Positions 46,401-55,025 of a stretch of DNA of 64,000 nucleotides are shown here, one piece after another; position 1 is the first letter of the stretch; each line of letters opens with the position of its first letter. A program made the position numbers and the translations under genes. The notes beneath the pieces are model-generated. The model made no database searches. It worked only from the letters and a program-made list of their open reading frames with translations, and was not told where the DNA came from. The stretch comes from Maricaulis parjimensis (GTDB taxonomy: Bacteria > Pseudomonadota > Alphaproteobacteria > Caulobacterales > Maricaulaceae): the NCBI RefSeq assembly GCF_016817355.1, contig NZ_JADOTT010000001.1, positions 420,062-484,061 on the forward strand, in the 5' to 3' direction.

Positions 46401-46463
46401 TTCTACAGCCAGTATGACTGGTTCGGCCGTCGCTTCTTCGCCAACATCGTGCGGGAGTTCTAA
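43440..46463 (+). CDS. TonB-dependent outer-membrane receptor
   Basis: A 1007-residue TonB-dependent receptor. After a signal peptide (about 1-31) an acidic linker leads into [15 protein letters not shown], then the plug domain with [21 protein letters not shown] and [27 protein letters not shown]. The barrel ends in the usual aromatic strand, FFANIVREF. Two cysteine-containing loops (CGEPYVF/CEDLLW; CVGSF/CVDVDW) suggest disulfides in the extracellular part. The start is TTG at 43440, close behind GGGAGGGGG. Substrate unknown: carbohydrate- or peptide-type receptors of this order share this form. It is not linked to an obvious uptake operon. Confidence 0.9.
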   Translation: [1007 protein letters not shown]

Positions 46464-46486
46464 CCGCCCGAACACGCCATATTGTG

Positions 46487-46511
46487 GGGCGGCGGCCTGT
46501 GGCTGCCGCCC
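46487..46511 (+). terminator. Stem-loop after the TonB receptor gene
   Basis: An 11-bp stem with one G-T pair (GGGCGGCGGCC / GGCTGCCGCCC) and a 3-base TGT loop, followed by TGCTCTC. Strong stem, weak T run. It separates the receptor from the sulfotransferase gene. Confidence 0.5.
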
Positions 46512-46542
46512 TGCTCTCATCCGAGACACGTAAGGGATACAC

Positions 46543-47337
46543 ATGCCGCGGATACAGATGCACGCTGACAGTTTGGACGAACGCAATGCCGATTTCGCCC
46601 AACACCCGCTGAAACAGCCCGTTTTCCTGAACTCCGTGCCGAAATCCGGCACCCACCTTCTGCGCAATATCATGCGCATGTTCGCACCGGTCGATCAGCA
46701 CTACACGACCGCCTTCATCCAGCACGCCATCCTGGCCCAGCACCGCCACGCCTTTGAGGCGAAAGCGCCGAAACTCAGCTGGGGTCATCTGCTGTTTTCC
46801 GACCAGTCCGCCATCGCGCTGAAGGGTGTGCGCCACCTCCTCCTGGTGCGCGACCCCTATGACTGGGTCATCGCCCGGGCCCGCTTCTTCCTGTCCGACA
46901 CCTTCCAGGGCAATATGGAGCACCTCAAGAACGGGGCTGTCAGCGTGGAGGACATGCTCAACATGATGATTTTCGGCATTCCGGGCAAAGCCCCGACCAT
47001 GCTGGAAATTTTCACCCACAATGCCGCGTCGTGGCTGGGAACGTCCGCCCATCTGGTGCGTTATGAGGAATTGGCCCGGCATGCCGCCGCGCCGGACACG
47101 CTGGACGCCCATGCCTATTTCGACAAGCTGATCGACGCAGCCGGCCTGGGACCGCTGCCACAGGACTGGCAGGAGCGGGTGCGGATCGGGGCCGACCGGG
47201 GACAGAGCGGAACCGCGCGTGAAAACCTTGTCGGGCTCGACCAGGTCTTCCCGGCCAGCCTTCCCGACACCCAGAAACGCCTGGTCGATTTCGCGGCACC
47301 CGGCCTGCGCGCCCTGCTGGGCTATCACACGGCCTGA
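46543..47337 (+). CDS. Sulfotransferase-like protein
   Basis: A 264-residue cytosolic protein. The PAPS 5'-phosphosulfate loop appears as NSVPKSGTHLLRNIM (PKSGTH at 33-38) and the 3'-phosphate region as LLLVRDPYDWVIARARFF with Arg103. These are the two hallmarks of the sulfotransferase fold, but the acceptor cannot be told. AAGGGATACAC precedes the ATG. It follows the TonB receptor gene by 79 bases and may be separated from it by a stem-loop. Confidence 0.72.
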   Translation: MPRIQMHADSLDERNADFAQHPLKQPVFLNSVPKSGTHLLRNIMRMFAPVDQHYTTAFIQHAILAQHRHAFEAKAPKLSWGHLLFSDQSAIALKGVRHLLLVRDPYDWVIARARFFLSDTFQGNMEHLKNGAVSVEDMLNMMIFGIPGKAPTMLEIFTHNAASWLGTSAHLVRYEELARHAAAPDTLDAHAYFDKLIDAAGLGPLPQDWQERVRIGADRGQSGTARENLVGLDQVFPASLPDTQKRLVDFAAPGLRALLGYHTA

Positions 47338-47341
47338 GACG

Positions 47342-47380
47342 ACAAAAAAGGCCCGGCCATGACCGGCCGGGCCCCTTCTT
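47342..47380. terminator. Bidirectional intrinsic terminator
   Basis: A 9-bp perfect stem (GGCCCGGCC at 47350 and GGCCGGGCC at 47365) with a 6-base loop. A6 lies before it and CCTTCTT after it. It serves both the sulfotransferase gene and the convergent gene at 47402. Confidence 0.85.
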
Positions 47381-47401
47381 GATGCGATACGTGCAGACGC
47401 G

Positions 47402-49003
47402 TCAGGGCGCTTCGGTCGTGAAGCTCAGGCCCAGATCATTGTAATCAAACGTACCCGCCTCGATTTCCTCGAGAATGGCGCCGAAGGAAATCGGCTCCGG
47501 CGGCGTCGCATCAATCGTCAGCGTGCCACCGGTATTGATGAAATTGGTCAGCGCGCCGGACAATTGCGACAGAAGCGGCCGCGGGATTTCCGGCGGCGCC
47601 GACATCATGCCCATGCCCACCATGGCACCGGCCTGCATGCGCAGCTCGTCCGTGGTGATGCCCTGGGCTGCCGCACCGGCTTCCAACGCCCGTTCCAGCA
47701 GGGACAGATCCACCAGGCGCAGGGTGAAATTGTGCAGGATGATCGGCCGCATCATGTCCATGCTGAGCTCGGCCTGCAGCGCTTCATTGTCACCCGCCGC
47801 TTCCATGTCGGAGATCACGCTCGGCAGGTTCGCGTAATAGGCATCATAACCGGAGAAGTTCTGCTCTATCTCCAGACGAAGGCCTTCATGGAGCTGGACG
47901 TAATTCTCACCCTCCGACCAGGCGCGGCCGGTCGCTTCGTCATACACGCCATTGCTGGCCATGCTGAGCTCAAGATTCTCGTAGCCCAGCATGCCGAGCG
48001 CCATCGCCAGCTGCGCGCCGGCCTGTTTCGTGGCGTCCGGGATGAGGCGCATGGAATCCAGCGTCATCTCGGAAATGTAACGCGATCCACGCTGATGAAT
48101 CTGAGCCGTCAGATTATCCAGCGCCACGTGAACGCCTTCGGCATCCACCAGCAGGCCCCGAACGGCAAACTGGTCGAAAAGGTCCATCTGCGGCGACAGG
48201 ATCGACTGGTAGTAGGCCGACATGACGTCATCCTCACTCCCGCCGGCCGCAATCACACTCATCAGGTCGGAATAGGCTTCGGTCTTGAAACCCGTGACAG
48301 AGAATTCGTCGAGCCGGAACGCGATCGGCCCGCTATCGCCCGGCCCATCCAGCGTGAAACCGGAAATGATGAACTGACCCAGTTCCAGGTCGGTATGGTC
48401 GTGCAGGGCAAATTGCGCGAGTGACATGCGCGTGGGCTGGCCCGCTTCCTCGCTTTCCACCTCGAGACCTTCCAGACGGAGGTCCTCAAAGCGCCAGCTC
48501 TCCCAGTCGGGCTCAAAGCTTTCGTCGCCGCGCGTGATAGCCCGGACCAGATCCTGCGCCATTTCGGCATTGATACCGCTAGCGCCGAGATAGCCGATCC
48601 GCATGACGTCGGAACTATCGCCATCGACCGCCTGCATGCCCTCAACAGCCCAGCCATCGAAAATGGCGGATCCGCTGTCATCCAGGCGCGGCATGTCAAA
48701 GATCATCCGCTCGATCCGGGCGGTCTCGAACTCATTGCCGAATTCGTAATCGCCCTCTTCGGCCTCATCATCCGTCTCGGAATCCGGAAAACTCAGGACG
48801 ACGTCGGACAGGATGTACCGACCGTTTGACCAGTTCGCCTCGCCATAGGTCATCCGGCCGTCAAAACCGGAATTGTCCGCAATGCCGAGCTGCTCCATCG
48901 CGGCTTCCGCAGCGGCGCGGCTCTGGGCCAGGGCATCACCCTGCGGCCAGGCAATCGCAACAAGGCTGCCTGCGGCCAGGGCGGTAAGAAGGTGGTGTTT
49001 CAT
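47402..49003 (-). CDS. Secreted 533-residue protein, unrecognised
   Basis: An exported protein (signal through ALAQS near residue 28). The body is acidic, rich in Gly and Met, and alternates strand and helix. Several sections echo each other (RFEDLRLEGLEVESEE, LGQFIISGFTLDGPGD, RLDEFSVTGFKTEAY), which suggests an AsmA- or DUF945-like elongated beta structure, but no family is certain. It is monocistronic and converges on the sulfotransferase gene. Function unknown. Confidence 0.6.
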   Translation of the reverse strand: MKHHLLTALAAGSLVAIAWPQGDALAQSRAAAEAAMEQLGIADNSGFDGRMTYGEANWSNGRYILSDVVLSFPDSETDDEAEEGDYEFGNEFETARIERMIFDMPRLDDSGSAIFDGWAVEGMQAVDGDSSDVMRIGYLGASGINAEMAQDLVRAITRGDESFEPDWESWRFEDLRLEGLEVESEEAGQPTRMSLAQFALHDHTDLELGQFIISGFTLDGPGDSGPIAFRLDEFSVTGFKTEAYSDLMSVIAAGGSEDDVMSAYYQSILSPQMDLFDQFAVRGLLVDAEGVHVALDNLTAQIHQRGSRYISEMTLDSMRLIPDATKQAGAQLAMALGMLGYENLELSMASNGVYDEATGRAWSEGENYVQLHEGLRLEIEQNFSGYDAYYANLPSVISDMEAAGDNEALQAELSMDMMRPIILHNFTLRLVDLSLLERALEAGAAAQGITTDELRMQAGAMVGMGMMSAPPEIPRPLLSQLSGALTNFINTGGTLTIDATPPEPISFGAILEEIEAGTFDYNDLGLSFTTEAP

Positions 49004-49103
49004 GTTTCCCCTCTAAGGATTGAGTGTCGGACCGATCCCTCACACTCAAGGATAGCAGTCCGTACCCGCCCTGTCCCGGAACAAGCATGAAAAGCGCAGG
49101 GGA

Positions 49104-51119
49104 TTACTCGCTATCCGGTCCCCCCAGCGAAGCCAGAAAGGCCGCGATCGGGTCGGACTCGGTCTCCGCTTCAGGCGTTTCCACGGCCGGCTCGGCCAGC
49201 TCTGCCGCCGGAGCCAGGTCCGTGTCGGCCATGACCGGCGTCAAACGGGGGGCTGTGGGCTGGATCCGGCCAGCCACGCCATCACGCGGTGCCGTACGCA
49301 TATAGGCGCCGAAGACACGCGCCGGCGGGCCGCCGCCGGTGGCGTGATCCGTCGGGGAATTGTCGTCATTGCCCGCCCAGACGACGGTGACCAGATCACC
49401 GGCATAGCCGGCAAACCAGGCGTCCCGGAATTCGTTGGTCGTGCCGGTCTTGCCGGCCGCGTTCAAACCCGGCACGGCCGCATTCCGCCCGGTCCCCAGG
49501 CGCACAACGGCCCCCATCAGGTCCCGCATATAGGTGGATGTGCGCGCATCCAGGATGAGCTCGCCGGTCCGGGGCGGCGCCTGGTAGAGCACATCGCCAT
49601 CCGCGGTCTCGATGCGCGAAATCCCGAAAGCCTCCGCGCTGTAGCCACCATTGGCGAACGGGGTATAGGCCGTCGCCAATTCCAGCGGCGTCACTTCATA
49701 CGATCCCAATGCCAGCGACCGGTCGACCCGCATCGGGCTGGACACACCCATCCGGCGCGCCAGCCGCGCCACATGTCCGCGACCGGTCTCCTCGGCGATC
49801 TGCACCGCCACGGAATTGGAGGACCGAAAAAAGGCTTCACGCAGCGTGATCTCGCCACGATAGGTATCGTTGTAATTCTGGGGCTCCCAGTCGCCGACGC
49901 GGACGGGCGCATCATTGCGCACATCATCCGGCCGCAGCCCCGCCTCGAAGGCAGACGCATAGACAAAGGGTTTAAAGGCCGAACCCGGCTGACGCTGGGC
50001 GAGCACCGCCCGATTGAACTGCGACTGCACATAGCTGCGGCCGCCGACCATGGCGCGTACCGCGCCATCATGCGCCAGGGAGACGACAGCCCCCTCACTC
50101 GCGCCGGAAGCCAGTTCATCATCGCCCAACACGTCATTGAGGGCGGTTTCCGCGGCCCGCTGCGCATCCACGTCCAGCGTCGTGTAGACAACAAGATCGC
50201 CATGCCGGGCACCGGCCAGCTCCCGGACATCCGGCGACAGCCAGTCGATGAAATACTGGGCACCCGGGCTGGACGCGCCGCGCGAGACGCGGATCGGCAC
50301 TTCTGCGGCAGCAATCCGTTCCGCCTCGGTGATCCGTCCGGTCTGGGCCATCAGGTCCAGCACAACCGTGGCCCGGGCCGCCGCACGGGCCGCATCATTG
50401 ACCGGGGAATAGCGCGACGGCGCCTTGAGCAGGCCCGCCAGCAACGCCGCCTCGCCCAAGGCCAACTCACTCGCCGGACGGCCGAAATAGCGCAGCGACG
50501 CGGCTTCAACACCATAGGCCCCGCCGCCGAAATAGACCCGGTTGAGATAGAGTTCGAGGATCTCGTCCTTGCTGAACTGGCTCTCCAGCCAGAAGGCCAG
50601 CATCATTTCCTGCACTTTGCGGCGCAGGGTGCGTTCCGGTGACAAGAAGAGGTTCTTGGCCAGCTGCTGGGTCAGGGTGGACCCGCCTTGCACAACGTGA
50701 CCGGCCCGCAGATTGGCCAGCATCGCCCGCGACAGACCGATCACATCGACACCCGGATGCGAATAGAAGCGCCGGTCTTCGACCGCCAGCACCGCATCAA
50801 TGAGATAGGGCGGCAAATCCTCGATGCTCACCTCATGACCCTGCGCAGAGCCACGGCGGGCGATCAGACGGCCGCGATGGTCCAGATAGGTGATCGAGGC
50901 GGCAGGCTCCACCGTGGTGAGGCCGGACGTGTCGGGCAGGTCCCGCGCAACAGAAACGAGATAGCCGCCCACGCCGAGCGTACCGATGATGACAAGAACC
51001 AGAAGGCTGCGCAGCCAGGGAAAACCGGACTTTTTCCGCCGTTTCGCCGGGCGCCGGGCCGGAACGGCCTGCGTGCGCCGCCGCGACGCGGAAGTGGTTG
51101 TCCTGGAGCGGCGGGCCAT
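49104..51119 (-). CDS. Class A penicillin-binding protein (PBP1A type)
   Basis: A 671-residue bifunctional peptidoglycan synthase. After a very basic cytosolic start and one helix (LLVLVIIGTLGVGGYLV) comes the GT51 transglycosylase with the catalytic-type Glu114 in EDRRFYSHPG, and GGSTLTQQLAKNLF. The transpeptidase has S380-A-F-K383, S433-S-N435 and K557-T-G-T. Family motifs are complete. It is placed in the inner membrane with domains in the periplasm. The C-terminus ends in a Pro/Glu-rich tail. No partner gene is adjacent. Confidence 0.94.
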   Translation of the reverse strand: MARRSRTTTSASRRRTQAVPARRPAKRRKKSGFPWLRSLLVLVIIGTLGVGGYLVSVARDLPDTSGLTTVEPAASITYLDHRGRLIARRGSAQGHEVSIEDLPPYLIDAVLAVEDRRFYSHPGVDVIGLSRAMLANLRAGHVVQGGSTLTQQLAKNLFLSPERTLRRKVQEMMLAFWLESQFSKDEILELYLNRVYFGGGAYGVEAASLRYFGRPASELALGEAALLAGLLKAPSRYSPVNDAARAAARATVVLDLMAQTGRITEAERIAAAEVPIRVSRGASSPGAQYFIDWLSPDVRELAGARHGDLVVYTTLDVDAQRAAETALNDVLGDDELASGASEGAVVSLAHDGAVRAMVGGRSYVQSQFNRAVLAQRQPGSAFKPFVYASAFEAGLRPDDVRNDAPVRVGDWEPQNYNDTYRGEITLREAFFRSSNSVAVQIAEETGRGHVARLARRMGVSSPMRVDRSLALGSYEVTPLELATAYTPFANGGYSAEAFGISRIETADGDVLYQAPPRTGELILDARTSTYMRDLMGAVVRLGTGRNAAVPGLNAAGKTGTTNEFRDAWFAGYAGDLVTVVWAGNDDNSPTDHATGGGPPARVFGAYMRTAPRDGVAGRIQPTAPRLTPVMADTDLAPAAELAEPAVETPEAETESDPIAAFLASLGGPDSE

Positions 51120-51314
51120 ATCCCCATCCTGATCGAAAAGCGGAAGGTCTATCTGGCGCGCTCACGGTTAATTCCCCATGAAGATTCACCCATCCCGGCA
51201 GGACCCGGACCCTGCCGACTGGTGCATGGAGGACACGCGTCCGCGCAAGACGTGCAAACCCGCTTGCGCTTGCCCCGTCCGGTCGCCACCATGGCGCTGA
51301 AGAGGGGCCCAATC

Positions 51315-51545
51315 ATGTCCGTAAAGCGTTCAATTTTCGTCCTTGCCGCCCTGGCCGGCGCAGCCAGCCTGTCGGGCTGCGTCATCTATGAAGGCACGGA
51401 TGCTGTCTGCCCGCACGGTGACCCGAACTCACCGAACTGGCCCTATTGCGGCAGCGCGCCGCCCGGCGGCGCCCAGCCGGCTGACGGTTTTCCGAATTAT
51501 TCCGAGGCCTTGGCTGACCCATCCGGCGCGTCTGCCGTCGATTGA
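51315..51545 (+). CDS. Small predicted lipoprotein
   Basis: A 76-residue protein. The signal ends in the lipobox LSGC (Cys22), followed by a short, Pro/Gly-rich mature part with two further cysteines (CPHGDPNSPNWPYCG) that could form a disulfide. GAGGGG lies before the ATG. The frame is open far upstream, but only as a shadow of the opposite-strand PBP gene. Its last 49 bases overlap the end of the convergent antiporter gene, an unusually long tail-to-tail overlap. Function unknown. Confidence 0.65.
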   Translation: MSVKRSIFVLAALAGAASLSGCVIYEGTDAVCPHGDPNSPNWPYCGSAPPGGAQPADGFPNYSEALADPSGASAVD

Positions 51546-53374
51546 GGCGGCGCAAAGCGGACAAGTACCGTGCCCGCCGCCGTTGGCGGTTCCCGCCCTG
51601 GCCCCAGAATGGTGAGCTTGCCACTGGCTGAGCGTGCCAGGACCAGGTCAGGATCGGGCCCAATATCCGCCAGATAGTCGGCCAGCGAATAGGTCTCGGT
51701 CAGCCGGGTCGTCCGGAAGCTCCAGCCTGACCACCAATCCCGGGCCAGGCTGTCATAGCCGCGACCCCGCCGGATCAAGGTCCGGCCCCGCGCCGTATAG
51801 GCAATCGCCCGCGGATCCTCATCGGGTTTTTCCGTATCGGCCCGGCCATCCAGTCCGGACACCTGGTAGACGCGCGACCGGCCCAGCTCGGGCGCATAAT
51901 CCACACAGACCAGCGCGTTGTAGGCATCATTGGGCGAGACCGCGAGCAGCGCGGCGAACCGGCTCGGCTCCAACCGCCAGTCTGCGGCCTCGGACAGGAC
52001 CTCGCCATAATAGACATCATGCCCGCTCAGCCGCGCCTCGCGAAGGCGGCGCCAGCTGGTATCGGCAATGGTGAGCGGGATGTCGGCTTTCTTCAGCGCA
52101 TCAGCCAGGCCCAAACTCCAGGGGTTTGCCCCGACGATGAGCAAGCGTTCCGGTCCGCTGCGCGACAGGCCCAGCAGGCTGGCCAGCGGTGCCACGGAGA
52201 ATCCACAACCCACAACGCTGACAAAAATGGTCGCAAAGACCAGCGGGGCGAGGATGAGCGCGTCCTCGCGGCCCACCTCCACCAGCGACACGGCCAGATG
52301 CCCGGCCGCCGCCGCGGCCACCACGCCGCGCGGTCCGATCAGACCGACAAAGACGGTTTCCTTGGCATCCAGTCCGGACCCCACCGTGGCCAGAAAGACC
52401 GAGAGCGGCCGCACAATCAGCATGAAAACCGCGATAAAGGCCAAATGCTCCCAGCCCAGCGCTGACAGATCGGACGGGGTGAGATCGGCTGCGAGAACCA
52501 CAAAAACGCTGGCCACCAGGATGGAGGCGATGCCCTCCTTGAAGCGGCGCATTTCCTCGATCGAGGCCAGCCGGGAATTGGCCACGACCAGACCGAAAAT
52601 CGTCACGGCGACCAGTCCGGTTTCGCTGGCTAGGGCGTCCGCGGTCGAGAAACACACCATTACCGCCGCCAGAACGAGCGGCGCTTTCATCGGTTCAGGC
52701 ACCCAGCCCCGGCGGAAGGCCTGGGAGAGGCCGAAGCCGAAGGCAAAACCCAGCACAGCCCCGATCAGGGCGCCCATGGTCAGTGCGCCGGCCGCGCCCA
52801 GCCAATCCTGGCCCAGCGCGCTCTGACGGGCCGCCTCGAACACGAATACCGCCGCCAGGGCGCCGATCGGGTCATTGACGATGCCTTCCCATTTCAGCAC
52901 CGAGGCAATTCGGGCGGGAAGCTTGGCCTGTCGCAGGAGGGGCAGGACGACGGTTGGTCCGGTCGTGGTCAGAAGAGCCCCGATCATCGCGGAGAGATCC
53001 CAGGCGAGACCGGCCACATAGTGCAGGGCCAGTGTCGCCCCGGCCCAGCCCAGCGGGAAACCGAGGAAGACGATCCGGCGCACAGGACCCGATGCATCCC
53101 GCAATTCCCGGAAATTCAGGGTGATCCCGCCCTCGAACAGGATGACCGCCACGGCCAGGGCGATCATGGGGCGCAGATAGCCGCCCCAACTGCCGGACGG
53201 TGACAGGAGCGGTGTGCCGGTGATCAGCGCAATACCGGGCCCCAGGATCAGACCAGCCCCCATCATCAGCACGATGGACGGCCAGCGCAGGCGCCATGCG
53301 AGCCATTGGGCGGCAATACCTGAACCGGCGATGAGCGCGATGGTCAGGGTGAGGTCAGGCGGGGCGTGGATCAT
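51497..53374 (-). CDS. CPA1-type cation:proton antiporter with NAD-binding tail
   Basis: A 625-residue protein. The first 400 residues form 12-13 membrane helices of the Na+/H+ antiporter (CPA1) fold, with VLKWEGIVNDPIGALAAVFVFE carrying the conserved Asp pair region and GLIGPRGVVAAAAAGHLA the later charged helix. The C-terminal part begins RLLIVGANPWSLGLADAL, a TrkA-N-like nucleotide-binding domain, and a further TrkA-C-like stretch. It exports Na+ or K+ in exchange for protons. The ATG at 53374 was chosen over an upstream, arginine-rich extension. Confidence 0.88.
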   Translation of the reverse strand: MIHAPPDLTLTIALIAGSGIAAQWLAWRLRWPSIVLMMGAGLILGPGIALITGTPLLSPSGSWGGYLRPMIALAVAVILFEGGITLNFRELRDASGPVRRIVFLGFPLGWAGATLALHYVAGLAWDLSAMIGALLTTTGPTVVLPLLRQAKLPARIASVLKWEGIVNDPIGALAAVFVFEAARQSALGQDWLGAAGALTMGALIGAVLGFAFGFGLSQAFRRGWVPEPMKAPLVLAAVMVCFSTADALASETGLVAVTIFGLVVANSRLASIEEMRRFKEGIASILVASVFVVLAADLTPSDLSALGWEHLAFIAVFMLIVRPLSVFLATVGSGLDAKETVFVGLIGPRGVVAAAAAGHLAVSLVEVGREDALILAPLVFATIFVSVVGCGFSVAPLASLLGLSRSGPERLLIVGANPWSLGLADALKKADIPLTIADTSWRRLREARLSGHDVYYGEVLSEAADWRLEPSRFAALLAVSPNDAYNALVCVDYAPELGRSRVYQVSGLDGRADTEKPDEDPRAIAYTARGRTLIRRGRGYDSLARDWWSGWSFRTTRLTETYSLADYLADIGPDPDLVLARSASGKLTILGPGREPPTAAGTVLVRFAPPQSTADAPDGSAKASE

Positions 53375-53445
53375 GGGGCGTGTTGTTAGCGTGTTTCGAA
53401 CACGCCGTCGCCATCGGGCGGCGAGAAAAAGCTGGGGAGGCTGAG

Positions 53446-53661
53446 ATGACCGCACTACCGCAAGACATTCAACTGGCTTTGGTTTCTTTCCTGGTCGCGC
53501 TTTTCATTGGCGGCCCCGTCGCCCTGATCGGCGCCTCCAATATCGCGAACCTGGCCCAGCTGGCCGGTGCCTTTTTGCTGCGCCGCCGCCTGTTCTCCGG
53601 ACTGGCCTTCAGCGTGCTGGGCGGAATGGGAGCATTGGGCGGCGGCCTGTTCGCTGCCTGA
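53446..53661 (+). CDS. Small two-helix membrane protein
   Basis: A 71-residue protein with two hydrophobic stretches (LALVSFLVALFIGGPVALIG and the C-terminal GLAFSVLGGMGALGGGLFAA) around RRRLF. GGGGAGGCTGAG precedes the ATG. It is divergent from the antiporter gene with 71 bases between the starts, and lies 74 bases before a glycerophosphodiesterase gene on the same strand. No family recognised. Confidence 0.5.
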   Translation: MTALPQDIQLALVSFLVALFIGGPVALIGASNIANLAQLAGAFLLRRRLFSGLAFSVLGGMGALGGGLFAA

Positions 53662-53735
53662 TCCGGCCTGTCGCGGATAATTCATTCTCCTCAATGCCCG
53701 AGGCGCGCTAGCCTGCGCAAAACCGGGGAGATTTG

Positions 53736-54731
53736 ATGATGAGACTGACCCTTCTGGCTGCCGGCTTTGCGCTTCTGACCGGCGAACCTGCCCTCGCGCA
53801 GGATGGCTCGCCCTGGGCGACCCTGGATGGGTCCGCCCCCAGGATCATCGCCCATCGCGGCGCCAGCGGGGACCGGCCGGAGCATACGCTGGAAGGCTAT
53901 CGCCTGGCTGTGGAGCAGGGCGCCGATATCATCGAACCCGATCTCGTCATGACCTTGGATGGGGTCCTCGTGGTCCGCCATGATCACTATCTCTCCACCA
54001 CAACCAATGTCGCTGACATCCCCGAATTCGCGGACCGGCGGCGCGTTCAGGGTGAACGGGATGATTGGTGGGTGGAAGATTTCACCCTCGCGGAGATCCG
54101 CACACTACGGGCCCGTCAACCATGGCCCCAGCGCGATCACGCATTTGACGACCAATTCCTGATACCGACATTCGAAGAGGTTCTCGATCTGGCCGAGGAG
54201 CTGGGTGTGCCCACGGAGCCAGAGGTGAAGTCGCCCGGACATTTCGCCTCGATCGGCCTGGACCCGCTGCCTGAACTCGTTCGCATCCTGCGCGAGCGGG
54301 AATTGGACGGGGAGGATGCCGCCACAGCGATCCAGTGTTTCGAGCCCGACTTCCTGCGCCGGCTCAATGAGGAGGTTGATACACCGCTTCTCATGCTGGT
54401 CTTCGAGATGAATGAGCTGGATCCCGCCGCCATGATGGGCACGCCCACGGTGGCGCTGGCGGATGCCGCCGGATTTGCGGACGGGGTCGGCCCGGCCAAA
54501 TCCCTCGTCATCAATGAAGACGGGTCCAATACGGGCTTCATCCACGAGGCTCATGAGCTGGGCCTGAGCGTTCACCCCTGGACCTTCCGGGATGATGTCC
54601 CGATGAATCCGGACCGCGGTGTGGAATGGGAGCTCCGCCAGGTCATGCGTTTCGGCGCAGATGGGGTCTTCACCGACTTTCCGGCCACGGGCGTCCGGGT
54701 TCGGACCGAGGTCGAAGCCGCTTTCGAATAG
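53736..54731 (+). CDS. glpQ: Periplasmic glycerophosphodiester phosphodiesterase
   Basis: A 331-residue exported enzyme that releases glycerol-3-phosphate from deacylated phospholipids. The GDPD motif IAHRGASGDRPEHT (His40) is followed by Glu67 and Asp69 in DIIEPDLVMT and His82 in VVRHDHYLS, the expected metal and catalytic set. The signal peptide ends near ALAQDG. Two ATG codons follow GGGGAG at 53736 and 53739; the first was taken. Length and motifs match the GlpQ branch. Confidence 0.88.
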   Translation: MMRLTLLAAGFALLTGEPALAQDGSPWATLDGSAPRIIAHRGASGDRPEHTLEGYRLAVEQGADIIEPDLVMTLDGVLVVRHDHYLSTTTNVADIPEFADRRRVQGERDDWWVEDFTLAEIRTLRARQPWPQRDHAFDDQFLIPTFEEVLDLAEELGVPTEPEVKSPGHFASIGLDPLPELVRILRERELDGEDAATAIQCFEPDFLRRLNEEVDTPLLMLVFEMNELDPAAMMGTPTVALADAAGFADGVGPAKSLVINEDGSNTGFIHEAHELGLSVHPWTFRDDVPMNPDRGVEWELRQVMRFGADGVFTDFPATGVRVRTEVEAAFE

Positions 54732-54756
54732 GTTCAGTCGCGGGTATGGGCAAAAA

Positions 54757-54784
54757 GAAAGGCGTGGAGCTTGCGCCCCACGCC
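54757..54784 (-). terminator. Terminator of the cold-shock gene
   Basis: Minus strand: GGCGTGG and CCACGCC form a 7-bp stem around 10 bases, followed by TTTCTTTTTG. It lies about 30 bases after the cspA stop. Confidence 0.8.
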
Positions 54785-54812
54785 CTCTTGAATCCGGAAA
54801 TCCGGCAGACGC

Positions 54813-55025
54813 TTAGTCGGCGTACTGCAGGTTCACCGCCTTCGGACCCTTGCCGCGACGATCCGGCTCGGTTTCGAAGGAGACTTTTTGTCCGTCATTC
54901 AGACCCGGCAGACCAGAAGCCTGGACTGCAGAGATGTGGACGAACACGTCATTGCCGCCCTCATCCGGGGTGATAAAGCCAAAGCCTTTGCTTTGGTTGA
55001 AGAATTTGACCGTACCTGTGGCCAT
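54813..55025 (-). CDS. Cold-shock domain protein
   Basis: A 70-residue CspA-type protein. The RNP1 motif KGFGFI and RNP2 motif VFVHI of the five-stranded cold-shock fold are intact, starting [12 protein letters not shown]. It binds single-stranded RNA and DNA, acting as an RNA chaperone. The ATG at 55025 was chosen as the family N-terminus; the 22 codons upstream are a shadow. A strong terminator follows. The region before it is long enough to carry the structured 5' leader that such genes often have. Confidence 0.93.
   Translation of the reverse strand: MATGTVKFFNQSKGFGFITPDEGGNDVFVHISAVQASGLPGLNDGQKVSFETEPDRRGKGPKAVNLQYAD

Noticed and set aside
50688..51314. N-terminal extension of the small lipoprotein
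   Set aside because: The extension lies antisense to the PBP gene; a lipoprotein signal must start at 51315.
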